Source of the DNA: Ancylostoma caninum
Lineage: Eukaryota > Nematoda > Chromadorea > Rhabditida > Ancylostomatidae
NCBI GenBank assembly: GCA_037903475.1
Contig: JBAJFG010000366.1
Span: 182,501-246,500 of the forward strand
Direction of reading: 5' to 3'
DNA: 64,000 nucleotides
Shown here: positions 33,720-43,726 of the stretch, piece after piece
Position numbering within the stretch: the first letter of the stretch is position 1
Layout of the letters: each line of letters begins with the position of its first letter
The notes under the pieces: generated by a model
Databases searched by the model: none
The model's input: the letters and a program-made list of their open reading frames with translations, nothing else
What the model was told of the DNA's origin: nothing
Position numbers and translations under genes: made by a program

Positions 33720-34720
33720 CAATACTACTCCTACCCCACCACCAACTAACACAGCTCTACATATGGGATGCACACATTCGTTATGGACACCAAGGTACAA
33801 ACGCCACTCTTACACATAGACGTTTGCGCTATTAGATTCCAAAAGGCAGACAAGTCGTGAAGAAATGCTTGAACAAATGTATAATTTGTAAACGCTGGAA
33901 TGGAAAACCATACCTTTATCCGAATTCTCCGCCATTACCACGATCGCGCACTGAACCATCGCGCCCGTTCTCACATGTTGGAATCGATTTGGCGGGCCCG
34001 TTCCGTACACTCTACTCTAAAAATGAAGAACAAAAGAGATGGATTGTGTTGATTTCCTGCATGACGACGCGAGCAGTGCATCTCGAAATCGTACACAATC
34101 TAAGCGCAATTGAACTAATCGATTGCCTGCGACGTTTTGTTGCGCGGAGAGGAAAACCGAAAATAATATTGTCAGATAATGCAACCAATTTCAAATTCGG
34201 ACAAGAAATAATCGCTAAGGCAAACAACAGAACGGAATTTCAAAATGCTCATATCCAGCAATTTCTCACAAATGAAGACATTGAGTGGAAGTTTATCACG
34301 CCTCTTTCGCCTTGGAAAGGCGGATTTTACGAAAGACTTATTGGCGTAATGAAATCAGTTCTCAAAAAACTAACAGGAAGACGAATCCTTCGCGAAAATG
34401 AGTTCACTACACTTACTACCGAATGCGAAGCCATAGTGAATTCACGACCGCTTACATACAGCGGCAGTACAGTGGAAGATTCCGTCATACTGCGCCCTAT
34501 CGATTTTTTGCTCCCTCGCGCAGACATCAACTTCCTCTCCGAGAACAACGCAGAAACAAGCGAAGACGACCCCGAATACATCCCAACTATCTCAAGTAAA
34601 CAACAAGCAATCGACTATTTCGAAAAACAAAGTTACTACTTGGAACGGTTGTGGAAAATGTGGAACGAAAACTATTTGCTTGAATTGCGCAATTTTCATC
34701 AAAAACATAAAACAAAAGAG
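33720..34720 (+). pseudogene. pol: BEL/Pao integrase
   Basis: Order visible: zinc-finger cysteines in LNKCIICKRWNGKPYLY (about 33870-33920), first catalytic Asp in HVGIDLAGPF (about 33980), second in IILSDNATNFK (about 34165), catalytic Glu in PWKGGFYERLIGVMKS (about 34310), then RPLTYSG. This is the D,D-35-E core of retroviral-type integrases. The core itself is unbroken from 33857, but the N-terminal zinc region is split by a frameshift near 33700 and the C-terminus shifts frame near 34720. Confidence 0.85.
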
Positions 34721-35141
34721 TTTTACTCGCAAACAACCTCATATCGGGGAAGTCGTATTACTCATGGATGGAAACACAAGTCGAGGAAATTGGCAACTCG
34801 GGTTAGTCATACAGTTACTGAACGATTCCGACGGACAAGTGCGAAGTGTACGACTTCGAACAGCCAAGTCGATCGTAGAAAGTTCAATAAACATGTTGAT
34901 CCCACTCGAACTCGAACAAAATCACAATGAACTCAGCGAAAACTCCGAAAATAAGAAAGAAATCGAGAAAAGAAACGCAACCACTCTTGAGAATACCGAA
35001 ACCTCGAAAAGCACTGAACGGCTGCAACCCTTTCTGCCGCGACGAGCGAAGGAAAATGCAACATACACAGCTACAGCGTCGACGCAAGAAAATCACGCGC
35101 CAAGAGACACCTCTGCGCGAATACCATGGCACGCTGGCTGA
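34680..35141 (+). pseudogene. pol: BEL/Pao integrase C-terminal DUF5641-type domain
   Basis: IGEVVLLMDGNTSRGNWQLG and VRLRTAKSIVESSINMLIPL (about 34740-34910) match the small C-terminal domain typical of BEL/Pao polyproteins. It ends at a TGA at 35139-35141, overlapping the glycoprotein start by 16 bases in a different frame. Confidence 0.75.
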
Positions 35142-37408
35142 TGTGTATACTGCTCACACTTTTTGTGACACCTGCGAGCACAAAGAATGACCACGCGGCA
35201 AAAACTGCATGCGCCAAAGGAGGAGTGAATATCTTCATGCCTCGTCTTCAGGACATTATTGAAGTGTGCGGAGACGACCAATGTTTTGGAATAAAGAAAC
35301 CTTATCACAACGTAACCGTTCAATTCTCCGCAGAAGTCACTTTGCACACGTACCGTATAGCAATGAAATCAATGATAGGAAATGAAACCACGGCACAATA
35401 TTGGGCTTGCTCACCGAGCCCCTATTGCGAACAAATCTCATGCAACTTTTGTGCAGTAATGGTTTCCAACCCAGAGTGCTGGTCTCGTCTCGCCATCGGT
35501 ATAACTGCAGCGGCTCTATACCTCGTTTCAGCAACCATTTTTATCATGGTATTCGTTTCAAAAATAATCATCAAACGGTTGTCACAGTCCCTGCGGAAGT
35601 TATCCTGCATAAAAGGCCTATGCTCCTGCATATGGTACGTTTGTAATAGGCACCAACCAAGCGCAGAAGAGGTACCGTTGATAGAAATTGATAGAAACCG
35701 TAACAACAAATGGCACGCATCTACACTTATTCGTGTATTTACAATAGCATTAATGTGCGTCAACGTTGTCTATGGTTGCCAACAAACAATCATAATTCCA
35801 ACGTCACTTCCACTCTGCACCCAAACGGAAACTAACTGCTCTAACCAACAAACCATTATTGCAAAACTGAATCCAATGCAATCAGAATTATGCTTACAAC
35901 TAAAACACGGCAATCAGCAATACCATGTTTTGAAAATAACTCTCCAAGAAGTAGTACTTCGATATGGACGAGAAATTCTATATTTTACACGAAACACGGA
36001 GGTTAAAGTGCAACATAGAAAACGATGCCCTCACATGGGCTCGTGCTCGGGTTTGAAATGTGCAAATATAACACCGAATAGTTTGGTAAAGGAACTCGAC
36101 ATCGCAAACAACTTTACAGGCATCACCTACTGCTCTGAATCATGTGGTGGCTTGGGTTGTTCATGCGGGTACCCATCGTCGGGGTGCTTATTCTATAGAA
36201 TATACCATGTTCCAGTAGATCAGACCATATACGAAGTATTTGACTGCCCGACATGGTTCGAAACCGCAAAGGTGAAATTTCAACAATTTCGAGGGAATGG
36301 AAAATCACCGATTCCACACGCAGTAGAACTGGTACCAAGAAGTACCAAAACAATTGGGAACATGAAAATGGAAATCACCTCAATCGTCACAAGTCCAATA
36401 TCAATCCTCACCAAAAGGTTCATTACCAACGGGAAATCTATCGCATACTTGCATAACGAAGCCTCATTCAACTATGCATGTAAGTCGTATCCTTCTCAAA
36501 AGGAATTCCAAAACAGTTCAAATTGCAGCATCAAAGACACATGCAAATGTAACCCAGCAGAAGATGCAGTCAGCTGCTACTGCGAGCAAAACAATGTAAA
36601 CAACCTCATACAACTTGCAAACACCTTACCGTTATCAATCCCAAATGGAATGGTAAGGACAGATTGTAAAAATGAGATCCCCACAGTGATCACGCAAGAC
36701 ACGTCAGTCGAAATGGCAATATTACTAGACAACAGCGTGATTGCAACCTATCAAAAGGTTGTGGACTTCAACTGTAACATTATTCCCACCAATTTGATAG
36801 GTTGTTATAGTTGCGCTAAGGGATCTGTAGCACAAATATCGTGTTACTCGGACATACCGAAAGCTATAGCCCAAATAACCTGTAATACCCAGGAATTCAC
36901 ACTCTCATGCTCGAAATATGGAGCATACAACGAAATTAAGCTATTCTTCAACAAGGCAAAAATACGTGAACAGTGTACCGCCTCCTGCGGCTCACACACA
37001 ACAATATTCAAACTACAAGGAACTCTCAACTACATTAATGGAATAGAACCCATACTGAGTTACCTCCGCTTATGGGACAACTCCACAAAGCCGGAAGGAA
37101 TATTCGAACTCCAACTCCCAGATATAGGACACTTCCTTGAAATATGCAGAAACTTTGTATTGTACACTGCGATCACATTGCTCATTCTCATGATCGCGCT
37201 TACATGCACTATATCTTATCTTCAAAATCTTTGCGGAAAACAACATAGCCGAGGGAATAAAAGGGTTCTGCAAGCATTGAGCAACGCGTTTTTTTCCCCT
37301 CCGCATCACCTTCGTAATTTTCAAAGTCATCAAACTTCTCTGGAACCTAACCTTTCGCACACTTTATGTACTCTCGAAAGCGATCCTTTCAACCATAAAA
37401 AAATCTAG
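35126..37408 (+). CDS. env: Endogenous glycoprotein (env), phlebovirus Gn/Gc-like, 760 codons unbroken
   Basis: The ORF starts at ATG 35126 with a signal-peptide-like N-terminus (residues 1-19). Architecture: a short cysteine-containing ectodomain; a hydrophobic segment at about 122-148; a basic, Cys-rich cytoplasmic stretch; a second internal signal-like helix at about 199-217; a long Cys-rich ectodomain; a membrane anchor at about 676-699; and a short tail. The two-part layout and the glycine/cysteine motif at about 340-356, followed by CLFYR and a C-x-x-W pair, resemble the class II fusion protein of phleboviruses, a known source of env in nematode BEL/Pao elements. GCYSCAKGS at about 559-567 fits the Phlebo_G2-type fold. 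It has no stop or frameshift although gag and pol are broken. Homology is judged from motifs only. Confidence 0.75.
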   Translation: MARWLMCILLTLFVTPASTKNDHAAKTACAKGGVNIFMPRLQDIIEVCGDDQCFGIKKPYHNVTVQFSAEVTLHTYRIAMKSMIGNETTAQYWACSPSPYCEQISCNFCAVMVSNPECWSRLAIGITAAALYLVSATIFIMVFVSKIIIKRLSQSLRKLSCIKGLCSCIWYVCNRHQPSAEEVPLIEIDRNRNNKWHASTLIRVFTIALMCVNVVYGCQQTIIIPTSLPLCTQTETNCSNQQTIIAKLNPMQSELCLQLKHGNQQYHVLKITLQEVVLRYGREILYFTRNTEVKVQHRKRCPHMGSCSGLKCANITPNSLVKELDIANNFTGITYCSESCGGLGCSCGYPSSGCLFYRIYHVPVDQTIYEVFDCPTWFETAKVKFQQFRGNGKSPIPHAVELVPRSTKTIGNMKMEITSIVTSPISILTKRFITNGKSIAYLHNEASFNYACKSYPSQKEFQNSSNCSIKDTCKCNPAEDAVSCYCEQNNVNNLIQLANTLPLSIPNGMVRTDCKNEIPTVITQDTSVEMAILLDNSVIATYQKVVDFNCNIIPTNLIGCYSCAKGSVAQISCYSDIPKAIAQITCNTQEFTLSCSKYGAYNEIKLFFNKAKIREQCTASCGSHTTIFKLQGTLNYINGIEPILSYLRLWDNSTKPEGIFELQLPDIGHFLEICRNFVLYTAITLLILMIALTCTISYLQNLCGKQHSRGNKRVLQALSNAFFSPPHHLRNFQSHQTSLEPNLSHTLCTLESDPFNHKKI

Positions 37409-37635
37409 TTCATTTCAAGTTCAGTATGATGTTTGTTCCCTCTTCATACCGCTTCTGTAACCCTCAAGACCATGAAATTTCTGCGGAGGTTTCCACTTAG
37501 CGTACCTTCTCCTCTCTAGGAAATCTCCTTTCGAGAATAGTTGGTCCCGTCTTAGGAGAAATTTACCTCGTCTCGTCCTCGTAACATGTAATACAGACGA
37601 CATAGTTTCGAAATTACCTATACGTTTTCCAGATC
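37409..37635 (+). other. Spacer with splice-acceptor-like site before the extra ORF
   Basis: CGTTTTCCAG at about 37625-37634 immediately precedes the ATG of the next ORF and resembles a 3' splice site, suggesting that ORF may be expressed from a spliced mRNA. Confidence 0.4.
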
Positions 37636-38374
37636 ATGGCAGGACCACGAAGGAACGAAGAAAACGATTTGCAAGGTGCTATGGAAGGCAACGACGAGGA
37701 AGAGAAAGAAAAAACAGCCGAGGACGAACCAGAAGACCCTGACGAAGAAAACGGTAATCAACAACAAAAACGGCAAGACGACGAACAGCCCCTGGAGCGG
37801 ATCGAAAAACTGCTCGACAGATTGTACGGAAAAGTGCACACCGTCACCAAAGACGTGAACGACCTGCGAGCCAGAATTAATTACTATATGACTCGTAAGA
37901 GAAAATCCCGCGAATCTCGTGAAAAAAAAAACCGACAAAAAACTCGAGACTGAGGACGTGCTCGATGAAATGGCATCCATCCTGAAGCGAATGGAGTCAA
38001 CCAACAGGCAAGGAAATTCTAGGAGCTCCAAGGAAGAGGACGAAAACCTCCTCAAGCTCCAGATGCTAGCAGCGGAAGCCGCGGAACAAGCCAAAACTGG
38101 TCCGTCTAAGGCACCGAACGGACAGCCATCGACAGAGTGCATATTTTGCTCTGGTACCCACTGGGCAACAGAGTGCCCCAATTATAAAACACTCACAGCA
38201 AGGAGCAAGCGCATTTTCAAAAAGAACAAGTGCGAAAGGTGCATAAACACCGCAAATCATTTGGTAGCATCTTGCATTACACAAAGCACATGCTTTTATT
38301 GTCGACGAGCCAATCGAACCGCAGATATGAGTAAACATCACTTAGCATTTTGTGTGTATACCTTTGAAATGTGA
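37636..38374 (+). CDS. Extra zinc-knuckle ORF downstream of env (nucleocapsid-like), frameshifted at A10
   Basis: Frame one (37636-37953) encodes a highly acidic, then charged and coiled-coil-like protein (DDEQPLERIEKLLDRLYGKV). Frame two (from about 37919 to 38374) continues with three Pao-type zinc knuckles: CIFCSGTHWATEC, CERCINTANHLVASC, and CFYC ending HHLAFC. The frames meet at a run of ten A at 37922-37931, so the junction is either an indel or a slippage site. This is the canonical BEL/Pao Gag nucleocapsid pattern, yet the element already has a gag with its own knuckles. It could be a second RNA-binding protein, a captured gag end from another lineage, or an alternatively spliced exon. 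Function unknown. Confidence 0.6.
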
Positions 38375-39090
38375 ACTTGTAAGTAAATCAGTGCAACAAA
38401 ATTCTCCGCTGCGCTTGTAATTGTTTTCGAATATCACTTGTTAATCTTTTTTGTCTTGTAATCTGTGGGAGATTGTCAGTATTGAGTAATTTTTTTTGTT
38501 TTGTTCTGTGAACGATTGTCAGCATTGACATATGGACCATTTGGGAAGTTATAATTACATGTTAAGTCTCAATAAAAGTTGTAGTGTGGAAAAGTGTCAA
38601 TCCCAACAAACAATAGACAACTCCAAATAACGAATTCGGGCACACGAATACGAATAAATAAGAACTATCAAAAAACATTTGACAAATAACCAATTTCTTC
38701 CATACAAAAAAGGGTGAAAAAGACGAAAACGAGAAATCTCGAAAGACAAAAGAAATTAAAAAAAATATCTTTAATTGAGCCTGGGTAGCTTCCACTAGAA
38801 TGGACTTCTGTATCGGACTCTCAACTTCGCGCACGCTGGACCTCCACCACCACCTCGTCGACACATCCAGACATATGATACCAATTTCTTGTTTGTATTG
38901 TATATTATCTGTATCTTTACAGCAACGTGACGCTCCACTCATACGCCCAACTTGAAAGAAAAAATGGTAACTAAGTAAGGTTTGTTTTTCAAAAAAAAAC
39001 ATCCCAGGGCCGGGAGTCGCAGCCTGTCGTCAGCCATCATTGTATCATCACCATATCAATACATACGGCACCTAACTTGGGCCTCGGGAG
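38375..39090 (+). other. BEL/Pao 3' untranslated region; no gene seen
   Basis: AT-rich sequence with AATAAA near 38570. Just before the 3' LTR, only the short purine run CGGGAG (39085-39090) could serve as a weak polypurine primer. Confidence 0.5.
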
Positions 39091-39399
39091 TGTCATGACC
39101 TTTGGTCATGATGACTCATGCAAAAGACCTGCTCCTCCCACCAGCGGGGCATAAAAGAGAAGGCGAGTCGGCCCCAGTGCGAGATCACGCTTATCTCCCA
39201 TGGTCTCTCTGGGAAGAGAGTGTAAAGTAACATGATTGAAGGGCGGAAGGAGAGGGTAAACCAAGATGCCAAACAAAGGGTGATACAAGAGGAAATTCCT
39301 GTTCTTTACTGTAATGTGTGATACATGTTGTATAATAAATATTATAAAGGATAGTGTATTAGAACCACCATAAATCATTGGAAGTGATGCGTCCAAACA
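39091..39399 (+). repeat. BEL/Pao 3' LTR
   Basis: 309 bp, same ends as the 5' LTR and the same length. It is followed by ACGTG and then the resumed 73-bp minisatellite. Confidence 0.95.
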
Positions 39400-39557
39400 A
39401 CGTGGCACACGGGTCCGAGGGCTCGGGGTTCTTTTTTTCCACACTTTACCTAGCCCGGAGGTAACGTGGCACACGGGTCCAAGTCAGAGCGCCACGAAGC
39501 GGCGCTCTGGCTCGGGGTTCTTTTTTTTTCAAACTTTACCTAGCCCGGAGGTAACGT
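39400..39557 (+). repeat. 73-bp minisatellite, right block
   Basis: About two units identical in type to 26766-27311 (TTTACCTAGCCCGGAGGTAA, CGTGGCACACGGGTCC). Continuation of the array split by the BEL/Pao insertion. Confidence 0.9.
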
Positions 39558-39858
39558 AAAGTGTTCCGTGATGGATCCCGCCGCGAAACCCTGCAAATGG
39601 TACGATAAAAATGATATAAATGATATGATATGATAATTCCATAGATGAGCCTCCGCTGAACCACATGCGCACACACTGTCAATGGCGTTAGCTGGCGCGA
39701 CGAACTTGATGTCCAGAGCGGTAGTTTCTCCACGGCAGTATCATCGCAGGTAGGCGGCCATCCACGGTGTTCAACTTACTGTTGCGATTGTCCATCGGCC
39801 AGCTACATGATAAGCGACTCATTTTTAATAGAAATGAGAATTTTCGTGAGTGCTGCCT
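39558..39858. mobile_element. Truncated copy of the TTAA-type MITE
   Basis: Matches about the last three quarters of 32436-32857 (GTGTTCCGTGATGG, CTGAACCACATGCGCACAC, GATTGTCCATCGGCC) and ends GTGAGTGCTGCCT. The left end is missing where it abuts the minisatellite. Confidence 0.7.
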
Positions 39859-41024
39859 TCGTGAATGCTGCCGCTCCCAGGCTAAATAAGGCCGGCGGAG
39901 CCTCAGTTGCATTTTTTCGATCGACGTGTCCCGCGGATGAAGGATTTCAACATCACCTCCGACATCACAACGCTGGCCGTTCCCGTGACATAATGAATTA
40001 ATGAATAATTTGATATACACCCATAAAGCGCTATGAATTTCGGGGTATCCTCACCGGATCTTGGATCTCATAATCGGCGTAATTGAGTGATGGAACTACG
40101 GTTAAATGACGGCTCAGACATGCTTAGATTCGTTGGTAGAGGATACTGTCCCAGAAAAGTTTCATGATTGAACTGATGAACAGCAAAAGAGGGGTACAAT
40201 ACGCCAGAACTCGAGATACGTCGGACAACGCACGTTATACTCATGTCTCCGTAATTTTGGGTCACCCTGTAGTTTGGACCACGGTTATGGTCAGATCCAT
40301 AACGCATTTTCGATGAAGATGCGGTTTTGGATGCCCTCCACCTGTCGGTGTTTTCACTCTCCTGATTATCATGCTCTACCAAGTGATCAGCTTTTTTCTG
40401 TATGGATGTTCTGGTTACTGAGACTGGCAAGTTCTCGGGTTAACTTCCGACACATTTCATAAGCACGGAGTTGTACTTTTGGGTGACCACATCAGAATCA
40501 GGTTTCGCGCTGCATGGTTCACATACAGTTTTTGTTATAATACAGTTTTTGTTATAATGACTTCGAGTATTGATTAGTTCGTGGAACATACTATGCCGCA
40601 AACATGTCTGCATACATTAGATTCATGCACTGTTTCATGTTTCATAGTTTAAAACCTCCAGTAGTGTAGTGGTTCTTCAAAAACCAGATCTTTAAACTAC
40701 AATGATTGGCATTAGCTTGTAGTTTGCTTGCCCTGCCTCCTGAATGCACTAAAGAACAGGAGTTTTCACGAGTTTCAATCTAAGTGCCCATCATCTTGAT
40801 CTTAAGTACCATTGAGGAAAGATTTCTTTTACTGATTTGACTCTGCCCCTCCATAAATCGCGCAACGTTGTGAGCCAGAGCGATCTTTTTTCTCCACAAT
40901 GTTCATTACGAAGTCATTCAGTTCCGATATATGCGTAAAAAATAAGAACTCATGTCAGAAAGTATCAGGAATTACATGATTCTTGCTTTTTTCGAAAAGC
41001 TAAAAACAGTGCATCTGTTTCCAG
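39859..41024. other. No gene seen
   Basis: About 1.2 kb of noncoding sequence leading to the ankyrin-gene exons. No upstream exon with a repeat-like peptide could be recognised here, so the gene's start is either far upstream or lost. Confidence 0.5.
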
Positions 41025-42327
41025 CGAACACCTCTCCATTATGCGGCTAAGTTTGGCAACGTGGAGGCTGCGGAACTTTTGCTGAACAGGGGTGCTACAC
41101 TAAAGTGTTACACCCAGAAATATGGGTACACTCCGTTGCACATGGTGGCCAAGTACGGACGAGTTGGAGCGCAGCAACAAATCAACAGAGGTATGGTGGT
41201 TCATGATAGCACCCGATTGATGTCTCTTGTGCCGTGCATGCTATGAGCTGAAGAGTCCTTTGTTTCATTAATGGATGCATCCATGCGGCAAGCGCAGTCG
41301 GAACTGCATACAGAGCGCCGTCCTACAGCGAGTGACCCAACAACGGCGCTGGTAAACCTTCTTGTGAAAAAAGGAGCGTGAGTGAATGCTGTCCCTATTA
41401 ATTTGCATTCACGTTTACTTTAATAAGAAGCCTGAATATGCCAGAGATGTCAACGCCAAGGACAAGTTTGGAATGACGCCGCTGGACATCGCTACGCTAA
41501 AGAACAACGAAGCAGCAGTCTGTGCCCTCATTGAGAACAGAGCGAATCCAAACGTTAGTAATTAGGTATACTATATGATATTTCGTAGCATTTTTCTAGA
41601 ATCCGCGGAAAATCTCAAGCTACACAACATCTACAGAAAACATCTTTACAGGAAAAGGATGATGATGGAAGCACTTCCTTGCTTAAGGCTTGTATTTACT
41701 GTTCTTCCAACCTTGTCCGTCTGCTGCTGTCGTCCGGAGCTGACTGCAATGTCACAGACAAGTGGCACAACTCCGTCTATCATATGGTCGCACGACATGG
41801 CAGGAACGACGTCCTACAGCTGCTCATTAATCATGGTACATTCGCAAGGGGTTCCTCCATTGCTCACGATAGCATCATTTTTCAGCAGGCAAACATGCAG
41901 TGGAACTGTTGTGGACGACTAATGACAAGGGAGAAACTCCGCTGGAGTTGGCGGTCTATGGCAATCATGCGAGGACAGTAAACATCATACTCTTGATGAA
42001 ACCTCCTGGTAGTGACTCGGCGATGTTCGAGTGAGCAGTGGATTTCATTGCAGTTTCGTCCCCAGACAAGCCATAAGTTTTGTTTTACAGAGAAGAGAAG
42101 TGGCTTCTTCATAAAGCAGCGGAAAAGGGTTTCTTAGAAGTTGTCAAGACACTCATACAGGTAGGTAGAATTTCGATGTACATATTGAATGTTGGTAGAA
42201 TATTGTTATTCCACTGTTTTAGAATGGCTACAACGTTCGTTTGCGCGATGGTGATAAGAAGCTCCCACTACACGCAGCCACAATCTCGAAAAGACTGGAC
42301 GTCGTGCGATATCTGTTAGAGCTTGCG
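41025..42327 (+). CDS. Ankyrin-repeat protein gene, seven internal exons (partial)
   Basis: Exons: 41025-41190, about 41314 (or 41329)-41377, 41445-41553, 41652-41835, 41886-42030, 42091-42160 and 42223-42327. Each is bounded by AG/GT, several by strong nematode acceptors (TTTTTCAG before 41886, TTTTACAG before 42091), and phases agree across all six introns. The peptide holds about six ankyrin repeats: RTPLHYAAKFGNVEAAELLL, YGYTPLHMVAKYGR, FGMTPLDIATLKNNEAA, LLSSGADCNVTDKWHNS, KGETPLELAVYGNHA and KLPLHAATISKRLDVVRYLL. Ankyrin repeats form protein-binding stacks. A TRPA-type channel N-terminus is one candidate but no channel segment is seen. Introns are short (about 50-140 bp). Start and end are missing, so it may be a gene fragment. 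Confidence 0.75.
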
Positions 42328-42830
42328 GTTAGCTGCTTTGATGACTTATTCCTTCATTGCTAGGGAAGAATCGTACTTGATTCTTGAACACCATATTTAT
42401 CAGGTGCTAATAGAAGTCCTCGCGCTTTTTCAGTTGCAGTTTTTCTTTCACCTTTGTTATCTTCAGGTATTCATCGTAAATGATTCGAAAACGTTGATCA
42501 AGCTCTATAAGATATTCTCTTCATTTTTCTTGTCACAACAATTTACTCAACTTGTGGGCCTGCGAAGTTATATAGATGAAAGTTATGCTTTTCAAGGCTG
42601 CCATCTAAATTGAACAATTCTGCCGAGAGAATTTAATCACAATGGTCTGGTCATCCTAGCTCATGATAACAACTTGTACCAAGTCACCAACGCCGTCAAA
42701 CTGGCCCTCCACAGTTCGTTGATAGTATTCTTCCGCGTTTATTTCCTTCAGGACTTGCGCTTTCTAATAGCATTAAGTGCTTTCTGGTCCCTGTTGAGAA
42801 AACCAGAATGAAATGGTGCTTCTTTTCGAA
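42328..42830. other. No further exon identified
   Basis: GT at 42328 begins an intron or the end of the conserved segment. Acceptor-like sites (TATCAG near 42402, CTTCAG near 42466) are not followed by recognisable ankyrin sequence. Confidence 0.4.
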
Positions 42831-43010
42831 CTAGCGTCCTTCCGGGACGTCAGAAAGCGGGATGGGCAGCCACTTGGAGTATGTGCAAAAACTTCATACT
42901 TTCGAAGTCCCCAGAATATCAAAAAGAAGCAAAACTAATCATCAAGTGTGCTCAACTCCGAAATCCTCCGTATGAGTTTGCATATATCAGGGTGGTAAGA
43001 AGGTCTTGAG
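42831..43010 (-). mobile_element. Helitron-like 3' end fragment (H3)
   Basis: On the minus strand it ends in the same hairpin and CTAG^T, preceded by GTGGCTGCCC-type and TTTTGCACATACTCC sequence shared with H1, H2 and H8. Upstream it is cut by the mariner remnant. Confidence 0.65.
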
Positions 43011-43014
43011 CAGT

Positions 43015-43726
43015 TTGGCACTTTTTTCTGCTTCATTTTGTTACTTAGCACACAACAGGAAGATCAGCGGTCCGCTTCTTCCAGAACTGGAGAGGATGGG
43101 AGTCAATGAAATCGCTGACTGACCTTTCAACATCTTCAAATTTGGTGAATTTTCCTTAGCTAGGGATGCCTTGAAGAACCGAAATAAGTGGCATTCAGAA
43201 GGGGCAATGTCAGAAGAATATGATGCGTGAGGAACCGTGTCTCAGTCCAGCTCCTCCAATTATTCACGGGTCTCTTTAGCTATATGGGGCCTAATGCCAT
43301 CGTGGTGTAGGTGTACAGAATCTCGTCTCGGGCGTCTTTCTTGAACTCCGTCCAAGACTCTCTGAAGCTGACTTGCGTTAATGTTACCGGGGATGTGTGC
43401 TTGCATGAGCAGCTCGTAATACAACATCCCTCGTAAATCCCAGAAGTAGCAAAGGACACACTTTTTTGCGTGGGAGTGCGATTTGGCGGATCTTCTATTC
43501 GAGAGGGCCAGATAGCACAATGCGTATTAGAGTTGTAGAGGACCCAGTTCTCATCTCCAGTGATTAGGTCTTTCAGAAATTTCTTTAGCGGGAAGAGAGA
43601 GAAAAACTGATTATGGCTCGGAGATGCTCTTATGGAAATGACATCGTGATTAAAGTTAAGGAAGGCAATAAGGCTAATAATACGTATTACGATGAAGTCT
43701 GAGAGTGGTCTACAACTACTCCACAA
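43015..43726 (-). pseudogene. Mariner-family transposase remnant
   Basis: Read leftward from about 43590: FLKDLITGDENWVLYN (the first catalytic aspartate region of mariner DDE transposases), then a stretch equivalent to CVLCYFWDLRGMLYYELL, then LHHDGIRPHIAKET (normally HDNARPH, second aspartate; here the Asp-Asn pair is Asp-Gly), then ASYSSDIAPSECHLFRFF (third aspartate region). It is split over at least two frames with several stops. The N-terminal DNA-binding half is missing. Confidence 0.75.

Larger units (their letters stand above)
27312..39399 (+). mobile_element. BEL/Pao LTR retrotransposon with glycoprotein gene, 12.1 kb
   Basis: Two 309-bp LTRs (27312-27620, 39091-39399) begin TGTCATGACC and end GTCCAAACA, are about 98% identical, and are bracketed by a 5-bp target duplication ACGTG (27307-27311, 39400-39404). 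An 18-base tRNA-Gly-complementary primer site follows the 5' LTR. Gene order is gag, protease, RT, RNase H, integrase, glycoprotein, then an extra zinc-knuckle ORF. The pol order (RNase H before integrase) and domain styles are BEL/Pao. Gag and pol carry stops and frameshifts and a TTAA element, so this copy is not autonomous. LTR similarity says the insertion is fairly recent. Confidence 0.93.

Noticed and set aside
40254..40271. ATTTTGGGTCACCCTGTA, resembling a mariner terminal repeat ending in TA
   Set aside because: No inverted partner at a plausible distance. The similar TTTTGGGTGACC at 40474 is in the same orientation, and no transposase lies between them.
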